The notes: a model not told the origin generated them from the sequence alone. 64,000 bases of DNA from JACPPO01 sp965262505 (GCA_965262505.1 CBDHFM010000023.1:15400-79399), one strand, 5' to 3'. Positions 34,215 through 43,310 are shown, counted from the stretch's first letter. A program made the numbers and translations.

Positions 34215-34582
34215 TGAACGAGCACGCCGGACCCAGATCCTGACCCTGACCCCGAGCCGTTGGAGGTGGACATCGTCGGATTGCCTGATGTGGCCGTGGC
34301 TGGAGCGTCGTACGAGCTTGTCGCGAACGCTGGCGATGAGGAGGGGCTTTCGTATGCGTGGCGGGTTGATGGCGGCACCATCCGTCCCTGACACCGGGCG
34401 AGCGGTCACCTGGACGGCGCCGGACGAGCCTGGCGTCGGTTCACGTGGACGTCACCGGCGAGGCCTGGAGGACGGCTGAACAATCAGCCTATCAGCGGGT
34501 GGACGCCCCTGCCCCCGAGCCTGACCCGGAGCCGGAGGGAGTGTTTGCCGGGCAGCCCGACGACGGCGACTGCGTAGTTTGA
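34215..34582 (+). pseudogene. Ig/PKD-like surface-domain protein fragment, frameshifted
   Basis: A proline-rich DPDPDPDPEP linker leads into VDIVGLPDVAVAGASYELVA and GLSYAWRVDGGTIRP, typical of Ig or PKD-like beta-sandwich repeats. Homology then changes frame near 34390 and again near 34440, continuing VHVDVTGEAWRTAEQSAYQR and APEPDPEPEGV to TGA 34580-34582. It is a broken piece of a large surface protein placed directly after resolvase fragment B. Confidence 0.55.
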
Positions 34583-34606
34583 GGTGAGGGAGACCTCAGT
34601 CGGTGC

Positions 34607-35050
34607 TCAGGGACGAGGCACCGTAATCGTTTCGCCGCCTGGTGCGAGGACCTCGAATCGGTCATCCCAGATGGAAATCAGAAGGGTGTCTCTCGCGCAC
34701 CCGACCGGGCAGAGCCCGTCGGTGATTGGGACGTCGAACGCGATCTCAGGATCATCCGTGCCGGTGGGATCGAATACGAATGCCTGCGAGCTCCCGACCA
34801 CCAAGCCCTGGTACTCGCGGATATCACCACCGAACTCCAAATTCGGGAACCACGACCCGGCGCCGCGTACCCAGAGTTCCGGCCGCTCGCTCACAGGTCG
34901 CACGGTGGTCTCATCGGAGACTGAGACGCGCAGTGTGACGACGTCGCTCTGCGGCGCAGCCTGCTGTGGTGCCTCCTCGGTTGGGGCGCATGCGATCCAA
35001 CCGAGGCCAACGATGGCCGTCACGACGACCCGCCATCCGATCCTTGTCAC
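34607..35050 (-). CDS. predicted lipoprotein of unknown function
   Basis: I choose GTG 35050 (VTRIGWRVVVTAIVGLG) because GGGAGG lies 4 bases before it and a lipobox GWIAC follows the hydrophobic segment; the longer frame adds a charged stretch with no role. The mature 130 residues begin APTEEAPQQAAPQ and look like a small beta-sandwich (LRVSVSDETT, IAFDVPITDG). No family recognised. It forms an operon-like pair with the secreted protein gene upstream. Confidence 0.6.
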   Translation of the reverse strand: MTRIGWRVVVTAIVGLGWIACAPTEEAPQQAAPQSDVVTLRVSVSDETTVRPVSERPELWVRGAGSWFPNLEFGGDIREYQGLVVGSSQAFVFDPTGTDDPEIAFDVPITDGLCPVGCARDTLLISIWDDRFEVLAPGGETITVPRP

Positions 35051-35118
35051 TTTATCCTCCCGATCGTCGTAGCCCGGAGTGCGATCGCTTCGCTCCGTCG
35101 GATAAATAGGGGTCATCC

Positions 35119-35673
35119 TTACCCGCACCCAATGGCGCTAAACACCTCGTGAACGTGGTCTACATCCACCACATTGTCGGACCCATTCAAACGCGCAGAC
35201 AGCCTCGCGCTAGTGAGGTCAAAAGTGTCTGACGCGATAGCATTCTGAAACACGCGCACCCGAATACGCAGCTCGGAATGGGTACGCACACGTTCCATCC
35301 AGTCCGGGTCAGTAAGAACAAGCCTGCTGTTAAAATCTTGAGCTTCGTACTCTACGATCCCGCCGTCGTCCCAAATGGCTTCAACGAGTCCGCCCTCGAA
35401 TACCGATCCTTTATTCGCGAACAAAATCGAAACTGCGTCACACGAAACGACCAGAAACAGAACCTCACTCTCTCCCCATCCTTCAACGTACTGCCTTGTT
35501 TCGCGCGTGAAGTCATCCTCAACTTGATGATCGATCCACGTGTAACCCGGGGCGCTCTTGGTAAACCTCAGTACGAGCTCTCGCACCCGTCGCAGTCCAT
35601 CGTAGTTAACCTGGGCACTTCCCAATGTAGGAAGGGCCAGCGCTAAAACGACTCCCAGTGCAACGATCCTCAT
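35119..35673 (-). CDS. secreted protein of unknown function
   Basis: With start MRIVALGVVLALALPTLGSA (35673), preceded by GGAGATAG, the protein has a clean signal peptide cleaved before QVNYDG and a mature part of about 160 residues, rich in acidic and aromatic residues. No family recognised. The stop lies about 70 bases before the lipoprotein gene on the same strand. Confidence 0.65.
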   Translation of the reverse strand: MRIVALGVVLALALPTLGSAQVNYDGLRRVRELVLRFTKSAPGYTWIDHQVEDDFTRETRQYVEGWGESEVLFLVVSCDAVSILFANKGSVFEGGLVEAIWDDGGIVEYEAQDFNSRLVLTDPDWMERVRTHSELRIRVRVFQNAIASDTFDLTSARLSARLNGSDNVVDVDHVHEVFSAIGCG

Positions 35674-35697
35674 CCTGCTATCTCCTTCCATCGCCAC

Positions 35698-36018
35698 GAC
35701 ACGATAGAGCGATTCCCTTAATGCGACGGCCGCTATCTGGGCAGCGAAACTTGCCTTCGTAGAACATTCCTGTCCTCATAAGCTGCTCGATGACGCGGTT
35801 GACCGCCTGCTTCGTGTTCGGCGCGGCGCACCGCTTCCAATCGCGGCCGAGGCCGCGCCGACGCCTTTACCGCTGACCACCTTTCGGCCGTCCTTGCCAC
35901 GTGCCACCGTCCACGAAAATCCCGGCGAGGCATCGAGGCTCCGCCCGCCTCCACCATCTACACCGCGACTCTCACACTAGAGCGAGCACGCTGGGGGCGC
36001 ACCCTCCGTTGAAATGCA
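35698..36018. other. region with decayed coding sequence
   Basis: On the minus strand, frames such as NTKQAVNRVIEQLMRTGMFY and EGKFRCPDSGRRIKGI look protein-like but are interrupted by frameshifts. I do not recognise the source. No intact gene. Confidence 0.35.
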
Positions 36019-36477
36019 TTATTGAATGACGAATTGCACGATGCGGTAGCCGGTTAAGTCGTCTCCTTCCCCTTGCACCATGCACACAAAGCGCGTTCTC
36101 ACTTGGCCTCCAAAGGCATTCTCCGAATCAACGTAGGATTCAAGTCGATGCCGATTGTCGCTGAGAGCTGTGACCTCCGCGACATGGCCAAACGGATAAT
36201 CCGCCGTTCCTGGGGCACGCAGACCCGCCGTCATCCGCTGCTCGCAGAGGGTGGCAGTCACCGCACGCGCCATGGATAAAGACGATTGCTCAGTGTCTTC
36301 AGGAACCAACAGTATTGCGGCGAAACATCCTCCCATGAGGACTAGCATAACCACTCCACAACCCTTCAAACTCTTCCCAAGAGACCGGTGAACCTCGTCC
36401 GTAGCAAAATCTCTCCCGCAGTGCTTGCAAACCTTTGCCTCATCCTGAATCTCTTCGGCGCAAGCAGGACATTTCAT
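36019..36477 (-). CDS. zinc-ribbon membrane protein, unknown function
   Basis: The 152-residue protein begins with a zinc ribbon MKCPACAEEIQDEAKVCKHC (two CxxC pairs), then a transmembrane helix GVVMLVLMGGCFAAILLV at about residues 41-58, and an exported C-terminal domain of about 90 residues. Such zinc-ribbon/TM proteins are widespread and mostly uncharacterised. It is isolated, with base composition closer to AT than its neighbours, suggesting separate origin. Confidence 0.7.
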   Translation of the reverse strand: MKCPACAEEIQDEAKVCKHCGRDFATDEVHRSLGKSLKGCGVVMLVLMGGCFAAILLVPEDTEQSSLSMARAVTATLCEQRMTAGLRAPGTADYPFGHVAEVTALSDNRHRLESYVDSENAFGGQVRTRFVCMVQGEGDDLTGYRIVQFVIQ

Positions 36478-36689
36478 GGTGTGGGCTTCCCCTGGGGTCC
36501 CGACCTAAATTGGCCACCTGCCCCGTTGCCACACAACTCACGGATGTACGTGCAGAGTTCCCGTCTATTCCCCTGGATGGGGTGTTCTATTCAACGGGCG
36601 ATCCGATGTCGAATCATCCGAAGTTGCGTGGTAGAAAGCAGATTACAGAATGTGGGTAGGCGGTTTTAAGGTTTATATAATTCCCAAAA

Positions 36690-36948
36690 CGAACCCTGTC
36701 GGTGAGACGACCGATCTCCGGTACGTCAAGAACGGTGTGGTAGCCGCCGTCCGCTCGCTCCGGGCCGAGACGAGCGATCGCGTGGTGCCGCTCACCCTCC
36801 GCGCCATCGCACGACGCTTTACCGCCGCCGCCGAGTCGCATCCACCACAGATGTGATGCTGGCCGGAAACTGGCGCACCGCCCGCATGGTCGCCCATTAT
36901 TCGGCCGGAGCCACCGCCGAACACGGCGCGGTCGCCCGTTACCTGTAA
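36690..36948 (+). pseudogene. tyrosine recombinase C-terminal relic
   Basis: A frame ending near 36850 encodes VPLTLRAIARRFTAAAE; after a frameshift, VMLAGNWRTARMVAHYSAGA and EHGAVARYL follow to TAA. The GNWRTARMVAHYSAG segment is the region around the catalytic tyrosine in phage-type integrases. The N-terminal part is missing. From 36478 to 36690 I see no gene. Confidence 0.6.
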
Positions 36949-37075
36949 CGGCCCGTCGCCCGCGTCTGACCACGGCCAGGACCGCCCCGGCCGCTGAGAT
37001 TACCACGACCGAGCCCCAGGCTTCCAGTTATCGCTCGTTCTCGTAAACGACCGTCAACAATGCGGCGTGCCGCTT

Positions 37076-37168
37076 GTGCTTGTACTTACATGGTACTTGA
37101 GTACATACTTGTTATATGAATGTGTACCTTTTCAGCGAGCCACAGCCGGGCAATGTGTACCTTTTCAG
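37076..37168. repeat. second iteron-like module
   Basis: Two direct repeats of 23 bases (core TGTGTACCTTTTCAGCGAGC) begin at about 37114 and 37150, 36 bases apart. Upstream is a TACTTG-rich AT stretch as at the main origin (30466-30515). The iteron cores share TTTCASCGA with the RepA iterons. No rep gene is attached, so this may be a relic origin, or a promoter duplication. Confidence 0.5.
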
Positions 37169-37419
37169 CGAGCCTACGCCCACGTCTCGAAGGCGGACGG
37201 CTCCCAGTCGCTGGACCGGCAGCGCGACGCGCTGCGGGCCGCGGGCGTCGACGCCGTCCACGTCTACCACGCCGTCGCGTCCGGCGTCCGCGACGACCGA
37301 CCGGGGCTTGACAGCTGCGTGCGCACGCTCCGGACTGGCGATGTGCTCGTCGTCTGGAAGCTCGACCGCCTCGGCCGCACCCTCGCCCACCTGGTCAACA
37401 CCGTGCAGGGCTCGGCGGC
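37169..37419 (+). pseudogene. serine resolvase relic (fragment D)
   Basis: Fused directly to the second iteron-like repeat, the frame encodes YAHVSKADGSQSLDRQRDAL and continues through VWKLDRLGRTLAHLVNTVQ, about 80 residues of the catalytic domain of a Tn3/Hin-type serine recombinase. The first six residues and everything after NTVQ are missing. A half-site resembling res (TCGTAAACGACCG) remains near 37041. TonB receptor 2 starts 55 bases beyond. Confidence 0.75.
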
Positions 37420-37473
37420 TCTCGGGTGTATAAAGGGGCCATCCGTGACACGCAAAATGGAAATCCCAGTGTA

Positions 37474-39942
37474 ATGATTCGTCACACCAGCGCACGGTAT
37501 CTCCTTCTGATCCTCCTGTGGCCGGCGACCGGGTCGGCGCAGACAGGAAGCATCCGCGGCAGCGTTGTCGACCAGACCGACTTGGTGCTGCCTGGCGCCA
37601 CCGTGACATTGCGTGGCAACGGGGTCCCGCGCACCGCCTACTCGGACGAGCAGGGCACCTTCGAGCTGGCCGGGGTCGCACCCGGCACCTATACGCTGCA
37701 CGTGTCGCTCGCCGGGTTCTCCGACGCGACGGTCGAGGACGTGACGGTCTCCGGAGCGCCGCTCGCGCTGCCGCCGGTAGCGCTGCAGCTCGCGAGCTTC
37801 GGCGATACGGTGGTCGTGACCGCCTCGCGCAACGAGGTCCGGCTGATCGATGCGCCGGTGTCGACGTCGGTCATCTCGACCGCCACGCTTGAAACCACGT
37901 CGGCCCAGAACTACGGCGACCTCCTGCGCGCGACGCCGGGCGTCAATGTGATTCAGCTCTCGGCGCGCGACGTGCAGGTCACCAGCCGCAGCCCCGGCAA
38001 CACGCTGACGAACTCGCAGCTCGTCCTGGTAGACGGTCGTAGCGCCTACCTCGACTTCTTCGGCCTCGTCCTGTGGGACCTGCTCCCGACCAACTTCGAC
38101 GACGTAGAGCAGATCGAGGTGGTGCGGGGGCCGGCGTCCGCGGTGTGGGGCGCGAACGCCATGACCGGCGCCGTCAACATCATTACCAAGCTGCCACGGG
38201 AATCGGTTGGCACGACGGTCACGCTCAGCGGCGGGTACGTTGACCGGAATGACGGATCGGGCACCGGACGCGGGGCAGGCTCGCTGTTCGGCGCGAATGC
38301 GACCGTGACGCGGGCGCCGAGCGACCGGCTGGCGTACCGTATCAGTGCCGGCTACTTCACATCCGACGCGTTCGCCCGGCCGACCGGCCGGATCCCGATG
38401 ATCGACGACCCGCGGCAGCCCGGACAGACCGTGGGCGGGGCGCTCTACCCGCTGGACTCTGGCACCACCGCCTTCGGGACCGGATTCGCGAACCGGGGCA
38501 CCAGCCAGCCGAAGTTCGACGTGCGGGTCGACCAGGAGCTGTCCCATGGCACCCTCACCTACGCGGGCGGCGTGGCCGGTACGGACGGGCTTATCCACAG
38601 CGGTATCGGCCCGTTCGACATGCAGTCGGGCACCTATCTGGGCTACGGCAAACTGACCTACACGCGGGGCGCCCTGCGCATGCAGTTCTTCACGAACGTC
38701 CTGAACGGGCAGGCGCCCAACCTGCTGCTGCCGGACCTTGCCACCGGGAGGCCGCTGCAGCTCGACTTCACGACGCAGACCTATGACGGCGAGATCGGCC
38801 ACTCGGTGTTCCTCGGCAACCGACACCGGCTGACCTACGGCGGCAACGTGCGGCAGAACAACTTCGACATCACCCTCGCGCCGCTGGGCGAAAACCGCCT
38901 CGAGGTGGGCGCGTACCTGCAGGACGAGATCTTCTGGGAGCGGTTCCGGCTCGTGCTGGGTGGGCGCGTGGACAAGTTCGGCAACTTCTCCAATCCGAAG
39001 GTTTCGCCGCGGATCGCGTTCCTCGTCAAGCCGGCCGAGGATCACTCCATCACGCTGTCGTACAACCGGGCCTTCCGCGCGCCGTCGGTCATTAATAACG
39101 CGCTGCAGACCAGTATCGTGAGTCCTGTGGACCTGAGCGCCCTCGCGCCGCTCCTGCCGCCGGTGCTGCAGCCGGCGGTCGCCCAACCGTTTCCGCTTGT
39201 CGTCGGCGGGATCGGCAGCGACATCCCGATCGGCGGGATGTCTCAGGACGAGCTGACGGAAGAATCGCTGACGGCGTATGAAGTGAGCTACGCGGGCGTG
39301 CTCCCGCGCGGGACGACGCTCGGCGGCTCGTTCTACGTCAACCGCCGCGACGATTCCATCAACTTCGTCTCCCTGCCGCGGTCACTCGACCCGTACACCG
39401 CGGCCAATCCGCCGCCCGGCTGGCGGCTCCCGCCGGTCGTGCTGGCCCTCATGGCGCAGCGCGGGATCTTTCTGCCGCGCACCGCGTTCACCTACCTGAA
39501 TCTGGGTCCGGTCCGCCAGACCGGCGTGGAGCTGTGGCTCGAGCAGCAGGTCTCACGGGCAGTGGCCGCGTCCATCAACTACTCGTGGCAGTCCGAACCG
39601 GAGATTCTGGACGATCCGAACCCGCATCTGCCGGCGGAGCTCAACCTGCCCCCGACGCACCGATTCAACGCCGGGGTGACGTGGAACGGCTCGCGGCTCC
39701 TGGGTTCCGCCTCGGTGAACGCCGCCACCGACGCATTCTGGAGCGACGTCCTCACCGCGGGGTATCACGGCTACACCGATGGGTACGCGACCGTGAACGG
39801 CAGCGTCGGGGTGAAGTGGCAGGGTGGCGCCGTCACGACGACGGTGAAGGTGACCAACCTGTTGAACCAGACCGTTCAGCAGCACATCTTCGGCGACCTG
39901 CTCCGGCGGACCGTGGTGGGCGAGGTCAAGTTCAAGTTCTGA
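37474..39942 (+). CDS. TonB-dependent receptor 2 with carboxypeptidase-regulatory-like domain
   Basis: From ATG 37474 (MIRHTSARYLLLILLWPATG) the protein has 822 residues: signal peptide, regulatory-like beta-sandwich (GSVVDQTDLVLPGATVTLRG), plug (TPGVNVIQLSARDVQVTSRS; VEQIEVVRGPASAVWGANAM; GAVNIITK) and barrel with terminal GEVKFKF. The plug is closer to the classical siderophore/vitamin receptors than that of receptor 1, with a clear VVRGP-A-GANAMTGAVN motif. The substrate is not deducible. Resolvase relics on both sides suggest mobile-element cargo. Confidence 0.92.
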   Translation: MIRHTSARYLLLILLWPATGSAQTGSIRGSVVDQTDLVLPGATVTLRGNGVPRTAYSDEQGTFELAGVAPGTYTLHVSLAGFSDATVEDVTVSGAPLALPPVALQLASFGDTVVVTASRNEVRLIDAPVSTSVISTATLETTSAQNYGDLLRATPGVNVIQLSARDVQVTSRSPGNTLTNSQLVLVDGRSAYLDFFGLVLWDLLPTNFDDVEQIEVVRGPASAVWGANAMTGAVNIITKLPRESVGTTVTLSGGYVDRNDGSGTGRGAGSLFGANATVTRAPSDRLAYRISAGYFTSDAFARPTGRIPMIDDPRQPGQTVGGALYPLDSGTTAFGTGFANRGTSQPKFDVRVDQELSHGTLTYAGGVAGTDGLIHSGIGPFDMQSGTYLGYGKLTYTRGALRMQFFTNVLNGQAPNLLLPDLATGRPLQLDFTTQTYDGEIGHSVFLGNRHRLTYGGNVRQNNFDITLAPLGENRLEVGAYLQDEIFWERFRLVLGGRVDKFGNFSNPKVSPRIAFLVKPAEDHSITLSYNRAFRAPSVINNALQTSIVSPVDLSALAPLLPPVLQPAVAQPFPLVVGGIGSDIPIGGMSQDELTEESLTAYEVSYAGVLPRGTTLGGSFYVNRRDDSINFVSLPRSLDPYTAANPPPGWRLPPVVLALMAQRGIFLPRTAFTYLNLGPVRQTGVELWLEQQVSRAVAASINYSWQSEPEILDDPNPHLPAELNLPPTHRFNAGVTWNGSRLLGSASVNAATDAFWSDVLTAGYHGYTDGYATVNGSVGVKWQGGAVTTTVKVTNLLNQTVQQHIFGDLLRRTVVGEVKFKF

Positions 39943-39947
39943 CGCGG

Positions 39948-40024
39948 GTGGACGAGCCGGACGAGACCTTCACGGTGACGCTGAGCGCGCCGAGCTACGC
40001 CACGGTGGCAGCCTCAGCGCCGGC
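39948..40024 (+). pseudogene. Calx-beta-like domain fragment
   Basis: The frame encodes VDEPDETFTVTLSAPSYATV, the hallmark of Calx-beta repeats (D-E-P-x-E-T-F-x-V-x-L). Nothing else of the protein is visible; the next 370 bases hold no gene. It starts 5 bases after the receptor stop and is probably a scrap of a large surface protein. Confidence 0.5.
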
Positions 40025-40400
40025 TCTGGCAGCCCAACGTGGACGACACTCGCCAGAACCTGGCGGCCACGACGAGTCGTGTCCATGGTCTGACGTGGAA
40101 CGCGAATCTTCCGTTGGATACCTGCCTCGGCATGGCTACCGAAGCCTGAATCCGATCGGCCGTCGGGAATCCCGTGCGGCAAACAACCGGCTGCCGCGTG
40201 GCTGGCAAGAGGAGCAAGGGGCGAATGCTGGGGCTGACACCGGACCCGCTCAGCGCCGGCGTCGGCATGCCGTCGCGGGTCCGTACGGCCACGAACGGGT
40301 CACCGCGTGGCAGGACGGTGCAGACGCGCAACGGAAGAATACCGCCGGGGGTTCCGTTTCGTCTGGCCGCGCACGCGTGCCGGACGGCGCCCTCGCCAGC

Positions 40401-40426
40401 CTGTCGCAAACGACCGTTTACGACAC
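40401..40426. repeat. res-like palindrome, copy 3
   Basis: CTGTCGCAAACGA and CCGTTTACGACAC, a 26-bp near-palindrome directly followed by the resolvase ATG, matching the copies at 2982 and 33984. Confidence 0.65.
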
Positions 40427-40696
40427 ATGCTGATCGGCTACGCCCGCGTCTCAAAGGCGGACGGCTCCCAGTCGCTGGACCCGCCGCGCGACGCGCTGCG
40501 GGCCGAGGGCGTCGACGCCGTCAACGTCTACCACGACTTCGCGTCTGGCGTACGCGACGACCGCACGGGACTCGACAGCTGCGTGCGCGCGCTCCGGACG
40601 GGCGACGTACTCGTCGTCTGGAAGCTCGACCGCCTCGGCCGCAACCTCGCCCACCTGGTCAACACCGTGCAGAACCTGTCGACCCGCGGCGCCATC
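40427..40696 (+). pseudogene. serine resolvase relic (fragment C)
   Basis: This is the longest copy: MLIGYARVSKADGSQSLDPP, with the catalytic serine, then GVRDDRTGLDSCVRAL, VWKLDRLGRNLAHLVNTVQ and NLSTRGA. Homology ends at residue 90, and the C-terminal dimer helix and HTH are absent. The frame runs on to 40978 as junk. It cannot be a working recombinase. Confidence 0.8.
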
Positions 40697-40715
40697 GACC
40701 GGCACACGATCTGGA

Positions 40716-41085
40716 AATGTCTCTCGTACCGAAGGCGCATGCCCAGAGCGATACCACCGAACCTACCTTGGTGGGGTACGCAGTGGAAGCGTGGATTCTG
40801 TGGTTGGAATACGACGAGGAGCTCGATTCAGGGTCAACCCCGGCAGCGACAGACTTCCAGGTCCGCGTCACTCCGCGGGGAGGCTCTGCGGAGGAACGGA
40901 CCGTCGACTACGTGGAGGTACACTCCGACTACGTGTTCCTGCATCTGGCCTCGCCGGTCGCGGTCATGGACGCTGTGATGTTGAGCTACTTCGGTCCGGA
41001 GGACGGATCGAGTCCCGCGATCCAGGATGCGGCCGGCAACGAGGCGGCGACGTTCACGGGCCTGTCGGTGGCAAACAATACCGCG
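40716..41085 (+). pseudogene. SWM-type repeat domain fragment
   Basis: In a frame different from the resolvase, the DNA encodes SDTTEPTLVGYAVEAWILWL, LDSGSTPAATDFQVRV, DAVMLSYFGPEDGSSPAIQD and AAGNEAATFTGLSVANNT. This fits the SWM-type (pfam13753-like) cadherin-resembling repeats of secreted proteins. There is no signal peptide. It follows resolvase fragment C, as the Ig-like fragment follows fragment B. Confidence 0.55.
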
Positions 41086-41086
41086 C

Positions 41087-41308
41087 ACGTTCGACATCTA
41101 CCTGAACGCCCGCACCTTCTGGCGCAACATCCCCGCCCAGGTGTGGACCTATAAACTCGGTGGCTACCAGGTGCTCAAAAAATGGCTGTCCTGCCGCGAA
41201 CGCACCATCCTCGGCCGTCCGCTCACGCCAGAGGAAATCCAATATTTCACCGACACCGCCAGACGGATCGGGGCGATCGTGGTGGCTCCCGTCGAGTCGT
41301 CCGCGTGA
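41087..41308 (+). pseudogene. type ISP restriction-modification enzyme, C-terminal relic
   Basis: The frame encodes VWTYKLGGYQVLKKWLSCRE and ILGRPLTPEEIQYFTDTARR to TGA, the conserved end of the target-recognition part of type ISP/LlaBI-like single-chain restriction enzymes. The helicase, nuclease and methylase parts are gone. The intact mrr gene begins 42 bases later. Confidence 0.7.
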
Positions 41309-41350
41309 CGTCTAGCCCCCGGTGGTGTAGACAGAACGGAGGAGGACTCA

Positions 41351-42271
41351 TTGCCAGTCCCTGACTTTCAATCGCTCATGCTCCCAACCCTCACGGCGTT
41401 CTCTGGCGGCGCGGACACGTCGGTGGTCGAGGTGCGCCAGCGTGTCGCGGCCGCCGAAGGGCTCACGCCCGAGGCGTTACACGAGTTGCTGCCCAGCGGC
41501 AAGGTGACAAAGTTCGCGAATCGGGTTGGCTGGGCACTCGTGCATATGCAGAGATCTGGTTTGGTGGAAAAGGTCCAGCGTGGCGTCTACCGGCTGGCGG
41601 CGGCCGGCGAACAACTGCTGGTCCAATCGCCGACGCGGATCGACCTGCCACTCCTTCGTCACTACCCAGCGTATGTCGCGTGGAGGAAGGCGTCGTCGCA
41701 GAAGCAGGATTCCGCACCCACGCGGCCGGACGATGCGGTGGATACACCGGAGGAAGCCTTGGACCATGCCGCCGCGCAATTACGTCAATCGCTGGAGGCC
41801 GATCTCCTGGATCGAGTGCGGGCCGCGCCCTCTGCGTTTCTCGAACGCGTGGTGGTGGATCTCCTGATCGCCATGGGCTATGGCGGGGGCGACGCCGCGC
41901 GAGGTCAGGTGACGGGGCGGACGGGTGACGGAGGCATCGACGGCACGATCCGGGAAGACGCGCTCGGGCTGGATGAGGTGTATCTCCAGGCCAAGAAATA
42001 CGCCGCCGGCACCACCGTGAGTGAAGGCGACCTTCGGAACTTCGCCGGGGCGATCGATGCGGCGAACACGACCAAGGGCGTGTTCGTGACCACCGCCGGG
42101 TTCACGCGGTCCGCGACGGACTACGTGGCCAAGAGTCCGAAGCGCATCGTCCTGATCGACGGGGCGGAACTCGCGCGTCTCATGGTTGTCCACGAGATCG
42201 GCGTACGCACCCGGATCCGGTATACGGTCAACCGGATCGACGAGGAGTATTTCGCCGGGGAAGACCTGTAA
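41351..42271 (+). CDS. mrr: Mrr-family restriction endonuclease
   Basis: The 306-residue protein starts at TTG after GGAGGAGGAC. Residues 1-95 form the Mrr N-terminal winged helix (FANRVGWALVHMQRSGLVEK). Residues 150-290 are the Mrr catalytic domain: FLERVVVDLLIAMGYGGGDA, GRTGDGGIDGTI and VYLQAKKYA supply the PD-(D/E)XK acidic and lysine residues (D-x(n)-QAK). Mrr enzymes cut methylated foreign DNA. It lies in a small defence-like patch beside the type ISP relic. Confidence 0.9.
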   Translation: MPVPDFQSLMLPTLTAFSGGADTSVVEVRQRVAAAEGLTPEALHELLPSGKVTKFANRVGWALVHMQRSGLVEKVQRGVYRLAAAGEQLLVQSPTRIDLPLLRHYPAYVAWRKASSQKQDSAPTRPDDAVDTPEEALDHAAAQLRQSLEADLLDRVRAAPSAFLERVVVDLLIAMGYGGGDAARGQVTGRTGDGGIDGTIREDALGLDEVYLQAKKYAAGTTVSEGDLRNFAGAIDAANTTKGVFVTTAGFTRSATDYVAKSPKRIVLIDGAELARLMVVHEIGVRTRIRYTVNRIDEEYFAGEDL

Positions 42272-42377
42272 GGCGCTCGTCGTGTCGATTCTCATGCCGC
42301 AGGAGCGACTCTGGGTCGACGACCTTCCCGCCTCGGCGAACCTCGGGTAACACCGGCGCGCGCCGTGTGATCGTTTT

Positions 42378-42545
42378 AACGCGCTTCGTCGACGAGGTCC
42401 AGGCGCTGGCGGTGACCCCGCACATTGCGCAGAAGATCCGCTACAGCGCCATCGACGGTCGGACCACCCGGCATCCCGCGACTTCTTCAGCATCCTGGCA
42501 GGCTGTCATCTCGGATCACACCGGAGACTCACAGCGCGCTTGAGG
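42378..42545 (+). pseudogene. IS5-like (IS1182-type) transposase fragment
   Basis: The frame encodes RFVDEVQALAVTPHIAQ and SAIDGRTTRHP, the conserved ALNVTPHVAQN..SAIDGRTTRH segment of IS5/IS1182-like DDE transposases; only about 35 residues match. No terminal repeats are seen. From 42272 to 42584 there is no other gene. Confidence 0.65.
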
Positions 42546-42584
42546 GCGAATTCCCAGAAGCGTTTTACGTTGCCCAAGATGAGG

Positions 42585-43310
42585 TCAAGACCGATGCGAT
42601 AAGAACGGCTCGCACTCAGAGGACCAGCGATTGGCAAAGGCTCTTAGTCTGTCACGCAGCGCCTTATCAGCGTCGAGCAGAAAGTAGAAGCGGGACGAGT
42701 AGGGCTTGAGGCGAACCGCCACGACATCACGACTGTCCGTGTGCCTCTCAAGGCGACTGCGGATGTGATCGAATTCCGAGCGAGCACCACCTTTGCGCCG
42801 AGTCTGGTGTTGGTAAAAGAGTAGTGCCCGGCTGGGCGATCTCAGGGATTTCAATTCAGAGAACAGAACGCTCTTGTGGTTAGGCGACGCGGTTTCCAGT
42901 CCATTGTCCGGGTCAAGGAAGACGAGCTGAGCGCCGTCCATCACCTCAGTCATCCCCGTCGCCCATGCTCGGCGCTGGTCACTGTTCGCCGCGCCTGTCG
43001 GGCACAGAGCCTTATGAAAACGAGCCGTATCCGGAAGCAGTCCCAACTTCTCAAGGTGGGCTACTGATCGGCGACGTGGATCGACCCTAAACGACTCGAC
43101 GAATCTCTTCAGGCCGTTGAAGACCTCAGGATCCAGGTACTCGAACCGCTCGTTCTTTCGGAGGTAGTCCAAGTGCCGACCGTCGTTGTTCTTTTCTTCA
43201 GCGGCGTCCGTGCGGTACCAGCAGACACCGAGGGACCTGCCTCCACAGAGAGCGCGGAGCAGTGCGAACTTGCCGAAGTCCCCGACATCCCCAGCGTATC
43301 GATCTTGCAT
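42585..43310 (-). CDS. conserved hypothetical protein with FLDPDNGL motif
   Basis: The 241-residue protein starts MQDRYAGDVGDFGKFALLRA and has the conserved blocks GVCWYRTDAAEEKNNDGRHL, AQLVFLDPDNGLET and ALLFYQH. I recognise this pattern from uncharacterised proteins found in variable genomic regions; DPDNGL and the N-terminal aspartates suggest a metal-dependent enzyme, perhaps a nuclease, but that is speculation. It follows the 73-residue gene at 43318 by 7 bases on the same strand, so the two are one operon. Confidence 0.6.
   Translation of the reverse strand: MQDRYAGDVGDFGKFALLRALCGGRSLGVCWYRTDAAEEKNNDGRHLDYLRKNERFEYLDPEVFNGLKRFVESFRVDPRRRSVAHLEKLGLLPDTARFHKALCPTGAANSDQRRAWATGMTEVMDGAQLVFLDPDNGLETASPNHKSVLFSELKSLRSPSRALLFYQHQTRRKGGARSEFDHIRSRLERHTDSRDVVAVRLKPYSSRFYFLLDADKALRDRLRAFANRWSSECEPFLSHRS

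Noticed and set aside
36655..36690. TATAATTCCCAAAACG as another copy of the dif-like site
   Set aside because: Shares ATAATTCCC with site 1 but lacks the TTATG arm.
37264..39186. 640-codon minus-strand frame opposite TonB receptor 2
   Set aside because: Arg/Val-rich composition typical of antisense frames; the plus strand carries plug and barrel motifs throughout.
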